64,000 nt of DNA from Knoxdaviesia capensis (taxonomy: Eukaryota; Ascomycota; Sordariomycetes; Microascales; Gondwanamycetaceae). Position 1 is the stretch's first letter; every line of letters begins with the position of its first letter. Below are positions 1 to 10,120 of this stretch, piece after piece. The DNA is taken from assembly GCA_001510575.1 (NCBI GenBank), contig LNGK01000007.1, positions 310,001 through 374,000 on the forward strand, read 5' to 3'. A program made the translations under genes and the position numbers. The notes below the pieces were generated by a model, which saw only the letters and a program-made list of their open reading frames with translations, was not told the DNA's origin and searched no databases.

Positions 1-806
1 ATCACGTACGGCGGGCGCAGCAACAAGTCGTCCGGCCGCGGCAGCGCCGCCACCGTCGGCATCAGCTCCGCCGCCGGCGGGCTGACCACGGCAGCTGTGC
101 CCGTCGTCGGATCCATCGTGACGTCGGCCCAGTCGTCGGCAGACGCGGAGGCGGATGCGGGGGCGGGCCGGTGGGCGAGGGGCGCGGGGGCGGCGAAGGC
201 GGTGAGTAGCTGGCCTTTGAAGAGGGAGAAGTACTGCGAGGCGACGAGCACCTGGGTTTTCGGGAGCGAGAGGATGAAGCCGGCGCGGGGGGAAGACCAC
301 GATGTTGCGCACTTGTCGGAGACCTGCAGAGAATACCAAAAACAAAAACAAAGGGGGTAAGTTGGTCAGTTCGCGGGGTCGCTGGCTACGGAGGCGGGAA
401 TAGCAGCCGTACCTCAATATATACCCGCAACCGGCCCATAGCCTCGCCGATCTTCTCAGCCAGGCTCTCCGCCCACGGCGCGAGACTCTCGTCCCCCACA
501 ATCTCCACCAGCGCCCGGGCCCACACCTCCACAGTGGCGGCGACTGCGGCGACGAGCTCGGCCTTGTCGGCATACAGCCCGCCGAGCTCGGCCACCAGCA
601 GCGGCCACTCCGGGTCGGTCGACACGGCCGTGCCGACCTCGCTGGTCACGGCGGCGAGGGCTTTCTGCAGGCCGCCGGCCGGGTTGTCCCAGTGGTCGCG
701 GATGCCGATCTTGGCTTTGAGCGGGCTGCGTGTGTGTTAGCTGGGAGGAGGAGGATACGAGCGGTGGGGTTGTGTGGAGGGGTGGGTGGACTTACAGTGA
801 GGCCAT
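1..806 (-). CDS. Unidentified protein, 5' part only (runs off the left edge)
   Basis: Three exons are visible on the minus strand: 806-796, 725-413 and 323-1, with introns 795-726 (donor GTAAGT, branch CTAAC) and 412-324 (donor GTACGG). The spliced frame stays open to the window edge and gives about 215 residues beginning MASLPLKAKIGIRDHWDNPA. The first 108 residues are rich in Ala, Glu and Leu and look helical, including a WPLLVAELGGLYADKAELV stretch. The third exon carries hydrophobic segments followed by an Ala/Pro-rich low-complexity part. I do not recognise the family and assign no function. The start is the first ATG after a telomere-like motif and opens an 11-base first exon, so a different upstream start cannot be excluded. 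The exon-intron structure is well supported by splice signals and frame continuity; the function is unknown. Confidence 0.65.
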
Positions 807-818
807 GGTTAGGGTTTT
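807..818. promoter_or_regulatory. Telomere-like motif directly upstream of a start codon
   Basis: On the minus strand the start codon of the first gene is immediately preceded by AAAACCCTAACC. The same AACCCTA core recurs through the window's intergenic DNA. Confidence 0.5.
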
Positions 819-2405
819 CGCGAGCCGTGTGTCTGCCTGTGCGGTACGACGAGTCTGTTGGGGGCTTTGGGTTGGAACTTTTGAAGAGACAGATGGGCAG
901 GAAGATTCCAGCGTCAACGACCCCACCGAAGATTGCGTCTGCCTCCGAGTCTTAAATGATCCAGGGGTCCCGTCGGGAGGTGAACCACAACCCTTCACGG
1001 TCATGCCAACGGTTCAGCCTCACCTCAGCCTGGCACACCGCCTTAGGTTCTCGCTTCTTTGTGTTCTTTGTGCTTGTCTCTGGGCTCATCTCTGCCCAGA
1101 AAGCCAGCATCTTCTCTCCCGTCGTCATGGGTGGCGCGCAGATGATCGGCACAGGCTCTAAAGTAGTGCTCTCGCTAGGCCACAATGCAGCCCACCGAAT
1201 TCCCCAGGTTGTGTGGAAAAACGCAAAAGGTTCAGGGGGCTGATGTGAAAATCTCCTGTTAGTGTGTAGCGCTAGACACAGCCCCCCTTTCTGCGAGGTT
1301 AATCCAGTTTGTTTCTGTTTTTTTGGTTTTTTTTGGGGGGGTTTTTTTGCTTTCTGTCGTCATTTTTGTTAGCTCCAGGGATCGTCAAACAGCCTTGGGA
1401 GGCGGGACATTCTCTTGGGAGCAAAAGCCAAGGTGTGGTCCTCTCCACCACCGGTTCTGTGGAATAGTCGCAGCCCCCAACAATCTGATAGCTTTTCGTC
1501 GTTCCTGGGGCCAGATGTCTCTGCACCTGTTCACACAGACGCATCTTCACAAACACAGACACAAGTGGTTGTGGGGGAGACCCCTCTTCCTCTCTCCGCC
1601 TCTCAAATATGCCCAGCTCCACACCGTTGCCTTGCGGACTGCCTTCCCGGTAAGCCTGCGCGTGTCCTCGGTTCGTTCCCTTCCCCTCCTCGTATTTCGA
1701 TGGAGCCCCATGTTCCGTGGAAACGATCGGCGTCCTCCAGGTCTCCACATCGGACAACCGCCAGTATAGGCAGTACAGCCATGGCGTCCCTTCGGGCGGA
1801 GTGTTCTGCCGGGATGGTTTCTTGGCCGGGCCGCTTGTTAGTCAACGAATCATCCCAAGCACGCCACACTGGCTGTCCCGCAAACTTGCCTTAGCTGATG
1901 CCCCGTTGCCCCGTTCAGGGGGACACCCACCTAGCACGTTCTGGTGCGTGAATGCGGGTGATGTGGCGGTGGTGAAGATGGGAGCAACGGAAGAATGCAT
2001 GGAGTGTCGTTGAAATTGAAGTGCTCGATTACGTACGTGCATTATGCTTGTATCCGGTCTTGCCTTGCACGCAGCCTGGGCGTGCCTCGGTTGGTGCATT
2101 TCACAGGTGGGCGAATTAGGCAGGATCGAAGCTTATACGGGATAGAGGCATACCCTAAGAGCACCTGCCCGATCCAGTCCTAACCACGGTACTTGCATAA
2201 GGTATATAATGGAGATATATATATATATACGTACCTCTCTCCCCGACTTGTGTTTCGGGATCTATCTCTCGTCTATCTATTCTTCATCTCATCATCACAA
2301 CCACCAAGCCACACTTTCGCCGACTTACTACCTTCCAACGCCGTCTTCTCAGCCCGATCATCTGGCCATCACCTAACCCAGCCACACCCAACACCAACAG
2401 CCAAC
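819..2405. other. Intergenic, about 1.6 kb; nothing coding seen
   Basis: Divergent promoter region between the first gene (-) and the 315-aa gene (+). Open frames here are short and overlap on several frames, without splice-site support. It contains a T/G homopolymer-rich patch around 1318-1349 and a TA dinucleotide run around 2213-2230, about 175 bases before the next start codon, followed by a pyrimidine-rich leader. Confidence 0.6.
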
Positions 2406-3500
2406 ATGGTCCGCCTGCCCCCCGCCGAGAAGCTCCCGCTCATTGTCCGGAAGAACCGTAAGTCTTGCGCGGCGCCCCGCATGCATGGTGGCCAGTAGCA
2501 TCAGGTCCAGTTCCCACTAACACCCGCCCAGTCCGTGACGAGTGGGAGTCTGTCAAGCCCGGCTTCGAGGAGAAGCTGACCGCGCTCTTCGGCGAGCCGT
2601 GGACCGTCGACATCGACCCGGCCGCCATCTACCCCTACGCCGACGCCGGCAGCTGGGCCCAGACCAGCTTGGGCAGCTGCCTCGCCACGTGAGTCTCTCT
2701 CTCTCTCTCTCTCTCCCGTGTCATCCTGCCGCGCCCGCTAACACACATGCCCTTTTCCCAGATACGTCGGCGACGCCGTCTCCAACCTCTCCAGCTACAT
2801 CTCGTCCAACGGCCCCGAGTCCGGCCGCGAGATCTCGGCCGCCTGCCATGCCCACTCGCTCACCCTCGACGTCGACGACTCCGGCAAGGCCTCGTACTGC
2901 GGCGTCGACGTGGCGCCCGGCGGCGCCCTGCGCCTGCTCTTCGGGCCCAGCCACCTCGGCACCAACGTCAGCGACTGCTGCCAGCCCGACAAGCTGACGG
3001 CCGCGCTCAACGCCGCGCCGGCCCCGGCCTCCGAGACGTCCGGGCTGGGCTTCACTGCGCGCGCCAGCCTGCGCAAGCACTTCGGCCCGGACGCGCAGGA
3101 GGCGCTGCGCGCGCGCATCGCGGCGATCCTGCAGCGCGCGGACGTGGCGCTGGACATCAACGCCGCGGAGGTGTACGCGGCGCTCAAGGCCGCCGCCGCC
3201 GCCGGCACGCTGACGCACAGCGGCTGGGAGGCGCAGTTCGGGCCGTTCGTGCGGGCGTACTTCGAGGGCTGCGAGTACCAGCTCAAGGCGCAGAGCTTCG
3301 ACTCGGACGAGATGCTCAGGGAGGGCTTCAACGAGGCCGTCACGACCGGCAAGATCGTGCTGCGCGTGCAGGAGACCCTCGTCAAGGGCACCTACGGCGA
3401 GTTCCTGATCGACAACGGCGTGCTGTACATCCAGTTCCCGGCGAAGTGTTGGGGCAGCAACATCGACTACATTGGCGAGAATCTTGCTGATCAGCTGTAG
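2406..3500 (+). CDS. Conserved-looking hypothetical protein, 315 aa
   Basis: Exons 2406-2457, 2532-2688 and 2762-3500 join in frame to a 315-residue protein starting MVRLPPAEKLPLIVRKN. Intron 1 (GTAAGT, branch ACTAAC, acceptor CAG) and intron 2 (GTGAGT, CT-repeat near the donor, branch GCTAAC) fit the pattern of the window's other introns. The protein is soluble-looking, with no signal peptide or membrane segment. It has aromatic- and Asp-rich segments such as EPWTVDIDPAAIYPYADAGSW and a C-terminal part ending near CWGSNIDYIGENLADQL. Regular hydrophobic patterning, third-position GC bias and clean splicing argue for a real gene. I do not recognise a named family and propose no function. It converges on NOP9, with only 185 bases between the two stop codons. 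Confidence 0.85.
2694..2715 (+). repeat. CT dinucleotide repeat in intron
   Basis: About eleven CT units lie just after the donor of the second intron of the 315-aa gene. Confidence 0.9.
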
Positions 3501-3685
3501 GCTGTTGGGGGTTACGGTTGGGAACAAGGCCGGCCATGAGGCTGTTCATGGCCTGTCTGGAAGGTATCATATACTTGCACACAATACTACAGTAAACACA
3601 ATACAAGACGACTGATGTCGTCGCTCTGGATAATGATCTCTAAAACATGCTGTGAAGCTATGACACGCGACGCCAGTAAACATCC

Positions 3686-5899
3686 TCACGACGACACCGT
3701 ATGTGCACCACGTCCCGCCCGCGGTCGAAACGTCCCCCCTCCGCGTCCTCCGCGTGCTCCAAACCCCCCACGCGCACCACCACCCCGCGCCGCCGCCGCC
3801 GCCGCCGCTTTCGCCCCCGGCCTCGCCGCAAACCGTCCCTTCTCAGCCCGCTCGCCCTCGCCAGCACCAGCCCCCGCCCCCGCCACACCGTCCTGGAACC
3901 CGTTCTTGGCCTCCCACACCCACTCGGCCCGCTGGCGCTTCCACCGATCACCCCGCCACGCGCGCCACACCGCGCGCCCCATCCACGCCTCGCGCAGCAC
4001 GCTCTCCACGGCCCCCAGCCGCGCCATCACGCTCTCCTTCGCGTGGATCGCCAGCGCAATCGTCTCCGGCCGCGTCGTCGGCATCGCGGCCATCGCCACC
4101 AGGACCACGTGGCCCGTGGCGTCCGCCGCCAGGGTCTCCGTGTGCGCAGAGAGCGCGGCGACGAGGGTGCGGTGGAACGGCGGCGGCGCGGCGGTGGCGA
4201 GCGCGGTGGTGATGATCGCCGCGGTGTGCGGCGACGTCGTGCACACGCGCAGCAGCTCGTCCGAGGTCAGCGCGGCGAGAGACATCTGGATGCTCTGCGC
4301 CGGCCGGCCGCCGGCCTCCAGCATGGCGACCACCAGCTGCGCGGCGTGCGACACGGCGGCCGGCGACCGCACCGTCTGGCCGGCGCTGACCTGCGCGGCC
4401 ACGTGGTCGGCCTTGTCGCCGCGCAGCTCCAGCAGCGTCGGCACGATGTTCTGCGGCCGCCCGCCGCACGCGTCGGTGATCGCGGCGCGCAGCGGCTCGA
4501 GCTTCAGCGAGATATTGCGGGCGGTGGCGCGCTCAAACAGCGTCTTCAGCACGTTGAACCGGCCGCGCTCGACCAGCACGGGGACCACCGGCACGGTGTT
4601 CTCGATGCAGGCGGCCACGTCGTCGGGGCTCATGCGGGCCAGGGCGCGGATCAGCGGGTAGACGGCGGTCTCGTTGCGCAGGTACGACGCGAAGCGCGGC
4701 AGGATGAAGTGGGTGTTGAGCGGGCGGAACACCTTTGCGGGCGCGTGCATGATGATCTTCTCGACCAGCCGCGAGCCGACCGAGTCGTACACCATCGAGT
4801 TGACGAACTCGGTGGCTTCGGACGCCGGCTCGGCGAGCGACGCCGGCGCGTCCGGCAGGAAGCGGAAGAGCAGGCCGGTGGCCTTCTCGCTGCCGCGGGA
4901 GCCGGATGTCAGCTCCAGCTCGAGCATCAGCTGCAGCAGCGGGTTGGCGGTGGGGTGGCGAGCCAGCACGCGGATGCCGGTGGAGTCGAGGTTTTGCGTC
5001 GCGTCGGTGATGATCTTGTCAACGGCGGATGCAAACGACGACGGGACGGCCCGCAATCGGAGGCCCGGGTTGTCGTCGCGGTCCTGCACGGCCATGCCCG
5101 GCACGGAGATGTGCTCCTTCTTCTTGCTCTTCAGCAGCCCCTTGGTGGCCGCATCCTCCAGCGGCCGGCCCGACAGAACAATCAGCAGCACTCTCAGCAC
5201 GTGCGAGCCGTAGCGGTCGGTGACCAGGTAGCTCAGGTGCTCTTCCAGCTCGTCCAGAGTCATCAAGAACATGCCCTCCATGGTCGCCGGGGGCGTGTTG
5301 GCATCGTTGCCGGCCGTCTCGTCCTCGTCCTCGCCGTCGGCAATGCCCGGCTTGGTCACCTGGCCGCCGAGTTCCTGGGTGACGGCCTGGGCCGACTGCA
5401 GGAACAGCGTCTCGCAGCAGTGGCTCGCAAAGCGGTGCTGCACCAGCGAGAAGAAGTGCGAGGCGAACTGGTTGAACAGGTGCTTCTTCTGCGCGGTGGT
5501 CGACAGCAGGATCAGCCGCTCCATCAGCCGCGAGCACGACTGCGAGCTGGCCAGCTTGAGCTCCTTGCCGACGGCCTCTTTGTACACGTTCTGCAGGAAG
5601 ATGGCGCGGTCGTCGGGCGACGGGAACTGGTTGAGTTCGAGCAGCTCGTCAGCGCTGCGGAAGTACTCCTGCTCCTGGTCGGTCAGCATGCCGAAGAACT
5701 CGATCTCGCCGGACCGGGCCGCCGCCGGCTCGCCGAGGTCCGCCGGGAGCCCGGTGTCGCTGCCGGGAATGTCCATCGGGATCACATCGGCGGGCCCGCG
5801 CTCGGTCCGCGAGCGTTTGGAAGTCGGCTCGTCGGCGGCGTCGGCTTCATGTTTGCGTTTATCGTGTCCGCCGTGGCGTTTTGTGCGTGGCTTCGGCAT
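3686..5899 (-). CDS. NOP9: Nop9-type pumilio-repeat nucleolar RNA-binding protein
   Basis: A single-exon gene of 737 residues. Nop9 is a U-shaped pumilio-like RNA-binding protein that binds pre-rRNA in the nucleolus and is needed for 18S rRNA maturation and 40S subunit assembly. The N terminus is basic and NLS-like (KPRTKRHGGHDKRKHE; KRSR). It is followed by the family signature region DQEQEYFRSADELLELNQF and by helical repeats containing the typical SCSRLMERLILLS and HRFASHCCETLFLQSA stretches. Later repeats include DRYGSHVLRVLL (about residue 235) and YDSVGSRLVEKIIMHAPAKV (about 375). The C terminus is a Gly/Arg-rich tail with several RGG units, which may add non-specific RNA affinity. Length fits fungal Nop9 (about 650-750 aa). 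The start is the first ATG before the conserved basic region. It diverges from the polyQ gene over a telobox-bearing promoter. Confidence 0.95.
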   Translation of the reverse strand: MPKPRTKRHGGHDKRKHEADAADEPTSKRSRTERGPADVIPMDIPGSDTGLPADLGEPAAARSGEIEFFGMLTDQEQEYFRSADELLELNQFPSPDDRAIFLQNVYKEAVGKELKLASSQSCSRLMERLILLSTTAQKKHLFNQFASHFFSLVQHRFASHCCETLFLQSAQAVTQELGGQVTKPGIADGEDEDETAGNDANTPPATMEGMFLMTLDELEEHLSYLVTDRYGSHVLRVLLIVLSGRPLEDAATKGLLKSKKKEHISVPGMAVQDRDDNPGLRLRAVPSSFASAVDKIITDATQNLDSTGIRVLARHPTANPLLQLMLELELTSGSRGSEKATGLLFRFLPDAPASLAEPASEATEFVNSMVYDSVGSRLVEKIIMHAPAKVFRPLNTHFILPRFASYLRNETAVYPLIRALARMSPDDVAACIENTVPVVPVLVERGRFNVLKTLFERATARNISLKLEPLRAAITDACGGRPQNIVPTLLELRGDKADHVAAQVSAGQTVRSPAAVSHAAQLVVAMLEAGGRPAQSIQMSLAALTSDELLRVCTTSPHTAAIITTALATAAPPPFHRTLVAALSAHTETLAADATGHVVLVAMAAMPTTRPETIALAIHAKESVMARLGAVESVLREAWMGRAVWRAWRGDRWKRQRAEWVWEAKNGFQDGVAGAGAGAGEGERAEKGRFAARPGAKAAAAAAARGGGARGGFGARGGRGGGTFRPRAGRGAHTVSS

Positions 5900-6670
5900 G
5901 TTTGCTGAGGGAAGGGAAGCTCGAGGATAAATAGGAGAGGGAGACGTGTGGGAGCAACTTATGGGAGAATTCAGCAGAACGTGAAGAAGATGTAGATGGA
6001 ATAGAGAGAGTGTTGTGGAAAGAAAGAAAAGGAAGCGTGTGAAAATACAGTGGAAAGAAATGCAATTGGAGGTGCAAGCAAAACAAAAAAAAAAAAAAAA
6101 GATTCCTTATCGTGATCTTATCATCTAATCGATTGGTACAGTAGTCAGCACAGTATCCAGACGGTACGGCGCTAACCCTAGCCAACCCTAATCTGGCTCA
6201 CTTCAACCCTAAAGAGCTTCTGCCATCGCCACCAACCACGCGTTCACCTCAACATTGAAGCGTCCCCAAAAGAAATCTCATACGCTTCCATTCTTTATTC
6301 ACCCGCTTCCAAATCACAAGTATCTCACAGCCAATTTTGCAAGGTGGGAAACCACAAAGTCCACTGCGCCAAATTGGGCCATACCGCACCGTGATTGGCC
6401 AGATTTGGCGCCGTGTGATTTTCGCAGTTGGCTGGTTTAGCGCCTCACGTCTCACGTTATTATTTTATTTTATATATATTTTATTTTTCCTCCATACATC
6501 TCATCTCTCAACCTGTTTTCAACTTCACACCCCCAAACGCAATAAAAGAAACAACCGCTGCATCCCCGTATCGCCTACCCCGGCTCCTCCGAACTCCCCT
6601 CCCGGCCCTCCGAACACCGGCCCTCCGCTCCTCTCCGACCTTCCTCCCGCGCCCCCGCTGCCGCCGTCCT
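5900..6670. promoter_or_regulatory. Divergent promoter between NOP9 and the polyQ gene, with three telobox-like motifs
   Basis: Between the two divergent start codons, positions 6172-6213 contain three AACCCTA-type motifs spaced 10-20 bases apart. An A17 tract lies near 6085-6101, and a TA-rich stretch around 6465-6490 lies upstream of the + gene. Telobox-like motifs upstream of ribosome-biogenesis genes are known in other eukaryotes; a regulatory role here is inference. Confidence 0.5.
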
Positions 6671-6862
6671 ATGCAACGCGCCGCCCGGACAGCCACGCCG
6701 CCGAACATCAACCCGCGCGCCCTCCTCCACGTGCAGCAGCCGCCGCTGCCGCCGAGCCTCGCCGCGCCGTACCCGCCGACCGGCCCCGGCCCGCGCCCGC
6801 GCGCCCGCGCGCCTCCCCCCGCGCCATCGTCGTCGTCCTCGTCCCCCGCCCCCGGCTCCGTC

Positions 6863-6894
<32 letters not shown>

Positions 6895-7255
6895 GATGGC
6901 CTCCAGCCACGCGGCCGCGCTGTCGCTGCTGCTCAAGCACGCCAACGAAGACCTCAGCGCATACATGTACGACCAGGAGTACGTGTCGCAGCTGCTGCGC
7001 GACGAGCGCACGCTCACCCCGCAGGAGGCGCGCACGCTGCGCCTGCGCTCGCTCGACCTCAGCCACCACATCCGCCTGTGCCAGCACCGCATCGACCTGA
7101 TCAACTACGAGGTGCAGACCGGCGCCGGCATTGCCGCCCTGCAGGCGCGCTTCAGCGCGTTTCCCGCGGGTGGGCCGCCGCATAATGTGCTGGGGCTCGC
7201 CGCGCCGACGCCGGCGGTGCATGCGGCGGCGTTGCAGCAACAACAACAACAACAA

Positions 7256-7301
<46 letters not shown>

Positions 7302-7978
7302 CGCAGCACGGGATGCACGCGCATAACAACTCCCACATGGGCCCCCCGGCCGCGCAAACACCCAACCCCCCGCCGTCGAAGCGCCGGCGCAAGGCCTCTG
7401 TGGCACCCCCGCAGTGGAGCCCGGACGACTTCCCCGCGACGGGCGGGGGCGGGGCCGACGGGCTCGGGCTGGCGAGCGAGGACGACGCCGAGGACGGCGG
7501 CGCGGATACCTCCGGCACGGCGGTGCAGCGGCTGGGCTTCTGGAAGTGCCGGCTGTGCACGGCGCCCAAGTATCTGACGGCGGGTGTGGGCCGGCAGCCC
7601 GGCGCGCCGTGCAAATGGCCGTTGAAAGACGTGGCGAAGATGATTGCGCATTTCACGGAGATGCACGGAGAGCACTCGCCGTCGGAGCGGTGTTCGGAGC
7701 TGGGTGCGGCGCTGGATCGGAACCGTAAGTTGTTCCCACCCCCTGATGCTCTGTACAGAGCTTACCATCTGTTACTTGTGCTCTAATGAGCGTAACGCTA
7801 ACTCGATGTCTCTTTAGGTGGCCCCTTTGAGTACTGGCTCCGCCGCTCGCACTCTCTCAACCGCGCCGACGCCTCGCTCATCGAAGACTGCATCATGAAC
7901 CTGCGCACCGGCCGGTTACCCCCGATTCTCCGGCGGTTAAGCCGGGCCGCGGCCTCGTTCCCGGAGTCGTACGACTGA
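6671..7978 (+). CDS. Conserved fungal protein with polyAla, polyGln and a possible C2H2-type zinc site
   Basis: Exons 6671-7724 and 7818-7978 (intron GTAAGT, branch GCTAAC, acceptor TAG) encode 404 residues. If translation starts at the better-context ATG at 6896, the product is 329 residues. The order is: Pro/Ala/Ser-rich N terminus; a helical block around residues 78-140 (LLKHANEDLSAYMYDQEYV); a 22-residue Gln run at about 189-210; a basic KRRRK patch; an acidic linker. The conserved-looking C terminus has CRLC near residue 293 and HFTEMHGEH near 326, a possible zinc ligand set. After the intron it continues RGPFEYWLRRSHSLNRADAS and ends LRRLSRAAASFPESYD. The spliced C terminus reads as one compact domain, which supports the exon join. 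This resembles uncharacterised Pezizomycotina proteins I know only as hypothetical; a nuclear role is a guess from the basic patch and zinc-like motif. Confidence 0.85.
7235..7300 (+). repeat. CAA/CAG trinucleotide repeat coding polyGln
   Basis: CAG, a run of CAA, then a pure CAG run encode 22 consecutive glutamines in frame. The pure CAG section is likely to vary in length between strains. Confidence 0.95.
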
Positions 7979-8644
7979 TGTTTCTTCTTTAACGGCATCT
8001 GCGTGATCCTTTCGACTTTTCCTTTCCTTCTTGAACTCTGCACGCCTCGATAGACTTTGATATATTTTTCTCCCGATAGATCCTACATAATGATCTCCGA
8101 TTACACTGGCTGGGAACTGGAGTGCGGTGGAGTTTTCTGTTGGCGGTCTTTCTTTTGTTTCTCTCTATCTCTTCCTTGTTTGTGTGCTGTTCTTCTCCCC
8201 TCTGGTATGTTACTGGGCGTTTGCGTGTTGTTCTCTTTTCTGTTCGTTTGCGTTCTTTGGGTTTGGCGGCGGCGTGTTTGGGGGACATGGAGAGATACAA
8301 TACGGTTATAGACAGCATCGTTTGATGAAGATAGCACAGACATTGGCATTCACGGTACGTATATCTTGTGCTGCACCATAGCATAGCTGGCAGACAGAGT
8401 TGAGTGTGTGTGTACGTACGAGTCGGAGACATAGGAGAGATCGAAGAGAGGGTAATTAACGACACAATGAGAAGAGGCCGTGAGTGGAGATTAGATAAAT
8501 GCAAAAACAATGCAACGGTGTGCAGTAAATCCCGTCCGTCTAATGCAAAGCCGAAACCTCCCAAGACGAAAGCAGAAACAGAAACAAGATCCGGAAACGA
8601 TGCGCCGCTCAAGCAAAAGAAACAGTGCGACTCCAGCGGCGGCT
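7979..8644. other. Convergent 3' region; nothing coding seen
   Basis: The 666 bases between the stop codons of the polyQ gene (+) and the MFS permease (-). It is T-rich after 8060 and presumably holds both 3' UTRs. Overlapping short frames lack GC bias and splice support. Confidence 0.6.
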
Positions 8645-10120
8645 TCAAACCTTCACCAGATTGAAGCCGGCCTGCATATACCGCGCCACCAACAGGACAC
8701 ACGCCGAGGTGGCCATGGTCAGGCCGCAGAACAGCTGCAGGCCGAGGTAGTTGCCGCCCTGGGCCGCCACAATGGCTCCGGCAACCGGCCCGCCGGCCAG
8801 CGCGCCGAACGACTGGATGGCAAAGGCCGAGCCGGTGCGGATGCCGATCTGGCGGATGTCGGAGATCTGGGCGATGATGGTCGGCGCCAGGCCGATGTAG
8901 CCGCCGCTGGTGAAGCCGAACACGATCATAAAGCCGATGGCATCGGCGCTGGTCTTGCCCGGGATCCACAGCGCCAGCGTGAATAGCGCGCTCAGCATCA
9001 CAATGACGATGGTGACGTTGTAGCGGCCGACGCGGTCGGCGAGGATGCCCGGCAGGATGCGGCCGAAGATGCTCACCCCGTTCATGATCGGCAGCAGGTA
9101 CTGGGCCAGCTCGGGCGACACGCCGCGCTTCTGCGCCTCCAGCACGACGTAGATGAACGGCAGGAACATGCCGAAGAAGAAGAAGAACATGCCGATGACG
9201 GTGACGACCATCAGCGGGTCGCGCATGGCGTGGACGTAGGCCGACGGCACGAACCGCACGCGGCGCGGCGCCAGCCGCGACGTGACGGTCAGACACGACA
9301 CCGTCAGCAGGCCCAGGAACATGAAGGCCAGGATGCGCATGGTCCAGCCGAAGCCGACGCTGCGGATCAGCCGGGTGATCATGATCGGCATGACCACGCC
9401 GCCGGCCGACGAGCCCGACACCACGATGCCGAAGGCCATGGCGCGGCGGCGGAAGAACCACGTCACCAGCGACGACGTGGCCGCGGTGAACACGGCCGAC
9501 GACCCCAGCGACGAGAGCACGCCCTGGGCCAGCAGGATCTGGTAGTACTTGGTCGACAGCGACGTCATCATCAGGCCGAGCACGTACACCACGGTGCCGC
9601 CGTACAGCAGCCAGCGCGGGCCGAAGTTGTCGAACACCGGCCCGAACACCGCCGGCCCGGCCGTCATCACCCACACCTCCAGCGACACGATCCAGCTGAC
9701 CTCGGACGCCGAGTAGGCGTGCAGCGGCCCGCCCAGGTAGTACTCCTGGAACGTGCCGATGCAGTTGATGATGCCGAACGTGCAGAACAGCGCGCACCAG
9801 CCGCCCAGCACCGTCAGCCACGCCTGGCGCCCGCCCTCGGGGAAGTCTTCCGGGCGGAACCCCGGCGGCGGCCCCGGGCGGGCGGCGGCGGCGGCGGCGT
9901 CGGTGGTCTCGACGATGCCGGCTTCGAGGGCCTTCGCGTTCGCGGTGCCGTTGGGCGAGCCGCCGTCGCCCACCGAGGTCGAGTCGGGGCTGTCCTTGAG
10001 TGTGGCGTCGTCGTCCCTGTCGTCGCCGTCAGACTTGTCGCGCTGGTACGGCTCCGCTTGCATTTTCTCGCTGCGGGCGCGGGCGTCCACCGACGCCAGC
10101 GAGGCGGGTGGCGACGGCAT
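8645..10120 (-). CDS. MFS permease, monocarboxylate transporter (MCT) type
   Basis: An intronless 491-residue protein. The chosen start is MPSPPASLASVDARARSE at 10120; the frame stays open upstream to 10222, but that extension looks like leader. Residues 1 to about 115 are hydrophilic and acidic, then the sequence turns into repeated 20-residue hydrophobic segments consistent with 12 membrane helices. The first, WLTVLGGWCALFCTFGIINC, leads into GTFQEYYLGGPLHAYSASEVSW, the fungal MCT-like signature after helix 1. A cytoplasmic loop with RLAPRRVRFVPS separates the two halves. The family covers monocarboxylate permease-like proteins of the yeast Mch group, whose substrates are mostly unknown (Mch5 carries riboflavin), so no substrate is assigned. 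It converges on the polyQ gene. Upstream lies a long promoter region. Confidence 0.9.
   Translation of the reverse strand: MPSPPASLASVDARARSEKMQAEPYQRDKSDGDDRDDDATLKDSPDSTSVGDGGSPNGTANAKALEAGIVETTDAAAAAARPGPPPGFRPEDFPEGGRQAWLTVLGGWCALFCTFGIINCIGTFQEYYLGGPLHAYSASEVSWIVSLEVWVMTAGPAVFGPVFDNFGPRWLLYGGTVVYVLGLMMTSLSTKYYQILLAQGVLSSLGSSAVFTAATSSLVTWFFRRRAMAFGIVVSGSSAGGVVMPIMITRLIRSVGFGWTMRILAFMFLGLLTVSCLTVTSRLAPRRVRFVPSAYVHAMRDPLMVVTVIGMFFFFFGMFLPFIYVVLEAQKRGVSPELAQYLLPIMNGVSIFGRILPGILADRVGRYNVTIVIVMLSALFTLALWIPGKTSADAIGFMIVFGFTSGGYIGLAPTIIAQISDIRQIGIRTGSAFAIQSFGALAGGPVAGAIVAAQGGNYLGLQLFCGLTMATSACVLLVARYMQAGFNLVKV

Noticed and set aside
3701..5908. 735-codon plus-strand frame opposite NOP9
   Set aside because: An Arg/His/Pro-rich shadow frame caused by GC-rich codons of NOP9 on the other strand; no start context or domain.
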